This document shows, piece by piece, positions 61,476 to 64,000 of a stretch of DNA of 64,000 bases. A model generated the notes under the pieces. It ran no database searches and was not told the DNA's origin. It saw only the letters and a program-made list of their open reading frames with translations. Each line of letters starts with the position of its first letter. Position 1 is the stretch's first letter. Source of the DNA: Nemertoderma westbladi (Eukaryota > Xenacoelomorpha > Nemertodermatida > Nemertodermatidae). Location: the NCBI GenBank assembly GCA_032718475.1, contig JAUCBJ010002949.1, forward strand, positions 62,001-126,000. Direction: 5' to 3'. The position numbers were made by a program, and so were the translations under genes.

Positions 61476-63113
61476 CAACATATGGAGTGGGTGTGTGACT
61501 ATATTATTTTATATTTATATTTATTTTTATTATTTTATATTATGTATGTATTATTATGTAATTTTATTATAATCGTTTTCTTTAATTTTATTTAGTCAAA
61601 TGTTATTTAGCGATTATTTAGTAGATTAGTGCAATATATTAGTGTTTATTACTTAATTACTTATATATTATATTTAGTGCGAAGGCGAGAAATAATTCTT
61701 TTTCTCTTTCCTTACTGTCCGTATCATATTATAAATACGCGACTACAGTAAGATGAAATATCCGTACTTATTAAAGTACAATAAAGCTCCTACTATATTT
61801 AAGTATTATTGGTAAGCAGAGTATTAGGAATGCAAAATTCAGATCCTTGTGTCTCGGCTAAACCAAGCTCTGGGTAGACCTTGGAAACGACTTGCCTCTT
61901 CCTCACTGACATTGCTTCGTGCGATATTGCTCTCATACCGTATATTAAATAATACATATAGTAGCGTGATGTCCTTTTAACAGTAGCGTATAACGCAAAA
62001 TAAATCTGTTAAACCCTTTGACCATCTGTAATTCTAGTCGATTAAGATATCGCGGCACCCACCGATATACTTGAAAGACAAATTCTAGAATCAGTGGTTA
62101 ACGTCCCCAGACAAGTTCTGGAATAAACTGGTGCCCATCCTAAATATTAATTACTAATATTTACAAAATCTGTCAAATTCTAGATCCTTTAAAATTCTAG
62201 TCGATTAAGATATCGTAGCACTTACCGATACTCTTAAAAAGACAAAATTACTAGAATCGAGGATCCCAGTCCCCAGACACGTTCTGGAATAAAATTACGT
62301 CTATTTAACATTAAATAATAAAATTTATGGGAATAAATTTAAATTCATATATTTCAATGAATTTAATAAATTGTCATTTTATACAATTTATAACATTCCC
62401 AAAATTCCATTAATTAATAGATCATGGGAGCGGAGATTCACTCTATTAAGTGTATTTGTGTGCGAGAATCTCCAATATATAGTCAATAGCCGATAAAATT
62501 CATAAAATCATATATAGAGAGGATATTGACAATTAAAGCATTACTATTAAATAGCATCCCAGATCTGTATGCATGAGAATTACCCTAATTCTACCGCTAG
62601 CTTTCCATAATGTCACCATGGCAACAACCACGCTAGAATTAGAAGTGAGTTAAAAGAACAATAGAAGGCTTGCTCCATTGAATAGCATAGGGAATAAATA
62701 GCATACTGCTAGTATCCAAGGATACATAATAAATAAAGTGACATTCTGGAAGGTACTGACTAACGGACAAATGGCCCGAATGTGTACAGTTTATGGCAGT
62801 TGTGTTGAATTTGTGCGTTCATAGGTGAATGTTACTGCTAAAGTGTGTTTACAGTAGCTAGTCGCAATTGTGAAAGTAGCCCTAACTCTCCAGAAAGAAC
62901 CTGAAGTACATCTAAGCCTTTGGGACGGACAGTGGAGTGACTTGTGCCGGTTATCGTTGTCGTTGTGTAGCTACATCGTTGGCGAAAGCACAGCGACGAC
63001 GGTACATCGGCGCTGAGGATCTTGCACTGTCCGGGGGCAAAAGAGGGGTAGGCAGCGACGCCCGCTAGCCTAATATATAAACTCATTATAATATTGATAA
63101 ACTCATAGCAGAT
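61476..63113 (+). other. Element C spacer between pol and ORF3
   Basis: AT-rich and noncoding, homologous to 36326-38051 of B. Two modules (62031-62138 and 62194-62295) contain the sequence ATTCTAGTCGATTAAGATAT and the CCAGACANGYTCTGG hairpin directly followed by AATAAA. The last bases (63091-63111) form the acceptor-like string ending AGCAG before the ORF3 ATG. Confidence 0.65.
63091..63113 (+). promoter_or_regulatory. Conserved acceptor-like site just upstream of ORF3 (C)
   Basis: ATATTGATAAACTCATAGCAG ends two bases before the ATG (one string of this kind is also in B at 36300-36325). It has AG next to the start codon and a branch-like TGATAAAC. The polypyrimidine tract is weak. Confidence 0.4.
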
Positions 63114-64000
63114 ATGACTGAGTTGATAGAAGATGATCTTGGTATCAGGGAGCGATATACTCTACCTTTACAAGCGTTTGTCGATATCTTGATACGCGGC
63201 GACGCTGGTCCAACCACTACGGAGGATGATGGTCGTTATATCGAACCACCAATGTCACCGGAGCAACTTACGCGTGAATTGGATTATAGAAAGTTCACCG
63301 CTCGCTATACGCATCGTAATGGTACGTATATGGACTTCTTAACTACTGGCCATCCTATCGATTTACACGATACGGACGATGTAGACACTGAAAGGGAAAT
63401 GGTTTTATTTAAATATCATACCCAGCGGAGTCGGAACGATAAACCGAGAATAGAACACGAGAACTCTATTCGAAACAAACTCGAAAGGGAAGACGTTGAA
63501 GAGCCGGATAAACGCCGCGACTTTAACGATTATCTGGAATTCCTGAGAGAGACATATCTCAATATTGCCAGCCAACAAAATCTCGAAACTAGATATCCTC
63601 AAGGTATACATCATGACCCTATGATAGAACTCAAACGACTCTATTTCACTATAATGTATCTTACCGCCGATCGACCGCTACCTGTCGTCCCAGATAGCTT
63701 CGAACAGATGGAGGAATATTGTAAAACTGGAGAACGATCACCCGCGTTTCCCCTGCAGGACGTGTGTCTTTGGTATTACTGCGACGAGTGCCCTAGACCC
63801 AATCAGCAAACGGAAAGACATAAACATCCGCGGAGACGTTGCGCTAAACACAGTTTTACACAATATACTTATGGGAGTTTCGAGCGAAACCTGTTCAACA
63901 TATCCCCTACGGTTGCTCGGCTCGAACGATCCTTGAACAAACCAATGATCAGAGTTCCGGAATACTCGGTCAGACCTCCTCATTCCTCAGTTAGACCTCA
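63114..64000 (+). CDS. Element C ORF3 N-terminal part (at least 295 codons, runs off the window)
   Basis: Open from ATG 63114 to the window end without a stop. It opens MTELIEDDLGIRERYTL and shares with ORF3-A the run RLYxxxxYLxAxxPxPxVxDxF, then CDEC...CAKH (CX2C-X16-CX2H; A has CX2C-X23-CX2H). This copy is intact where B has a stop and a deletion. No signal peptide is seen. Whether the exonuclease-like and CCHC regions follow lies outside the window. Confidence 0.78.
   Translation, partial: MTELIEDDLGIRERYTLPLQAFVDILIRGDAGPTTTEDDGRYIEPPMSPEQLTRELDYRKFTARYTHRNGTYMDFLTTGHPIDLHDTDDVDTEREMVLFKYHTQRSRNDKPRIEHENSIRNKLEREDVEEPDKRRDFNDYLEFLRETYLNIASQQNLETRYPQGIHHDPMIELKRLYFTIMYLTADRPLPVVPDSFEQMEEYCKTGERSPAFPLQDVCLWYYCDECPRPNQQTERHKHPRRRCAKHSFTQYTYGSFERNLFNISPTVARLERSLNKPMIRVPEYSVRPPHSSVRP

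Larger units (their letters stand above)
53412..64000 (+). mobile_element. Element C: BEL/Pao-type derivative lacking RT and integrase (continues past the window)
   Basis: A + strand relative of B. Order: 5' LTR (53412-54598), leader, gag N-domain, a 1223-codon gag-zinc knuckle-protease frame with most of RT/RNase H and integrase removed by two frame-preserving deletions, a spacer with duplicated hairpins, and an open ORF3. It would depend on enzymes from elsewhere. The 3' LTR is outside the window. Confidence 0.85.

Overview
This window is animal genomic DNA, most likely from an invertebrate. It consists almost entirely of transposable elements nested inside one another. No intact host gene, rRNA or canonical tRNA was found. 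The evidence for a metazoan is the element mix: BEL/Pao and Ty3/Gypsy LTR retrotransposons, RTE-type LINEs, and one possible THAP zinc-finger exon fragment. The species cannot be named from the sequence.

Layout. (1) A decayed Ty3/Gypsy element on the + strand runs through 1-751 and 20150-24460. It is split by element A. (2) Element A (752-20149, - strand) is a 19.4-kb BEL/Pao-type retrotransposon with 1858-bp LTRs and a 5-bp target duplication, GAGTG. In sense order it holds gag, protease, reverse transcriptase (RT), RNase H, integrase, and then a third ORF of 1241 codons. A 1.78-kb tandem duplication spans its right LTR edge and the flanking Gypsy DNA. (3) An RTE-like LINE (24947-28546, - strand) lies in a target duplication of about 53 bp. 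(4) A degenerate BEL/Pao element D (- strand) has pol pieces at 29785-32810 and gag at 50423-53256. (5) Element B (33499-50422, - strand, 16.9 kb, TSD GGGTT) is inserted in D and itself carries a truncated LINE (38052-39345). (6) Element C (53412 to beyond 64000, + strand) is a relative of B. It has lost RT and integrase by two frame-preserving deletions.

The most notable content is the third ORF, found 3' of pol in all three large elements. Copies B and C share an N-terminal region with A that contains a C2CH zinc-binding pattern. In A, the only long copy visible, the ORF continues into a region whose motif order resembles DEDDy 3'-5' exonucleases (WRN/EXD2/RNase D type), followed by three CCHC zinc knuckles. 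It has no visible signal peptide or membrane segment, so it does not look like an envelope gene. Very long retroelements carrying a possible 3'-5' exonuclease would be unusual.

Around these genes are features that suggest RNA-level control: clusters of splice-donor consensus sequences in gag, a conserved acceptor-like site next to the ORF3 start, duplicated hairpin-AATAAA modules between pol and ORF3, a hairpin array in the leader of A, and a tRNA-like Pol III promoter segment in the LTRs of A. All assignments are from reading motifs and repeats by eye; no database search was run.
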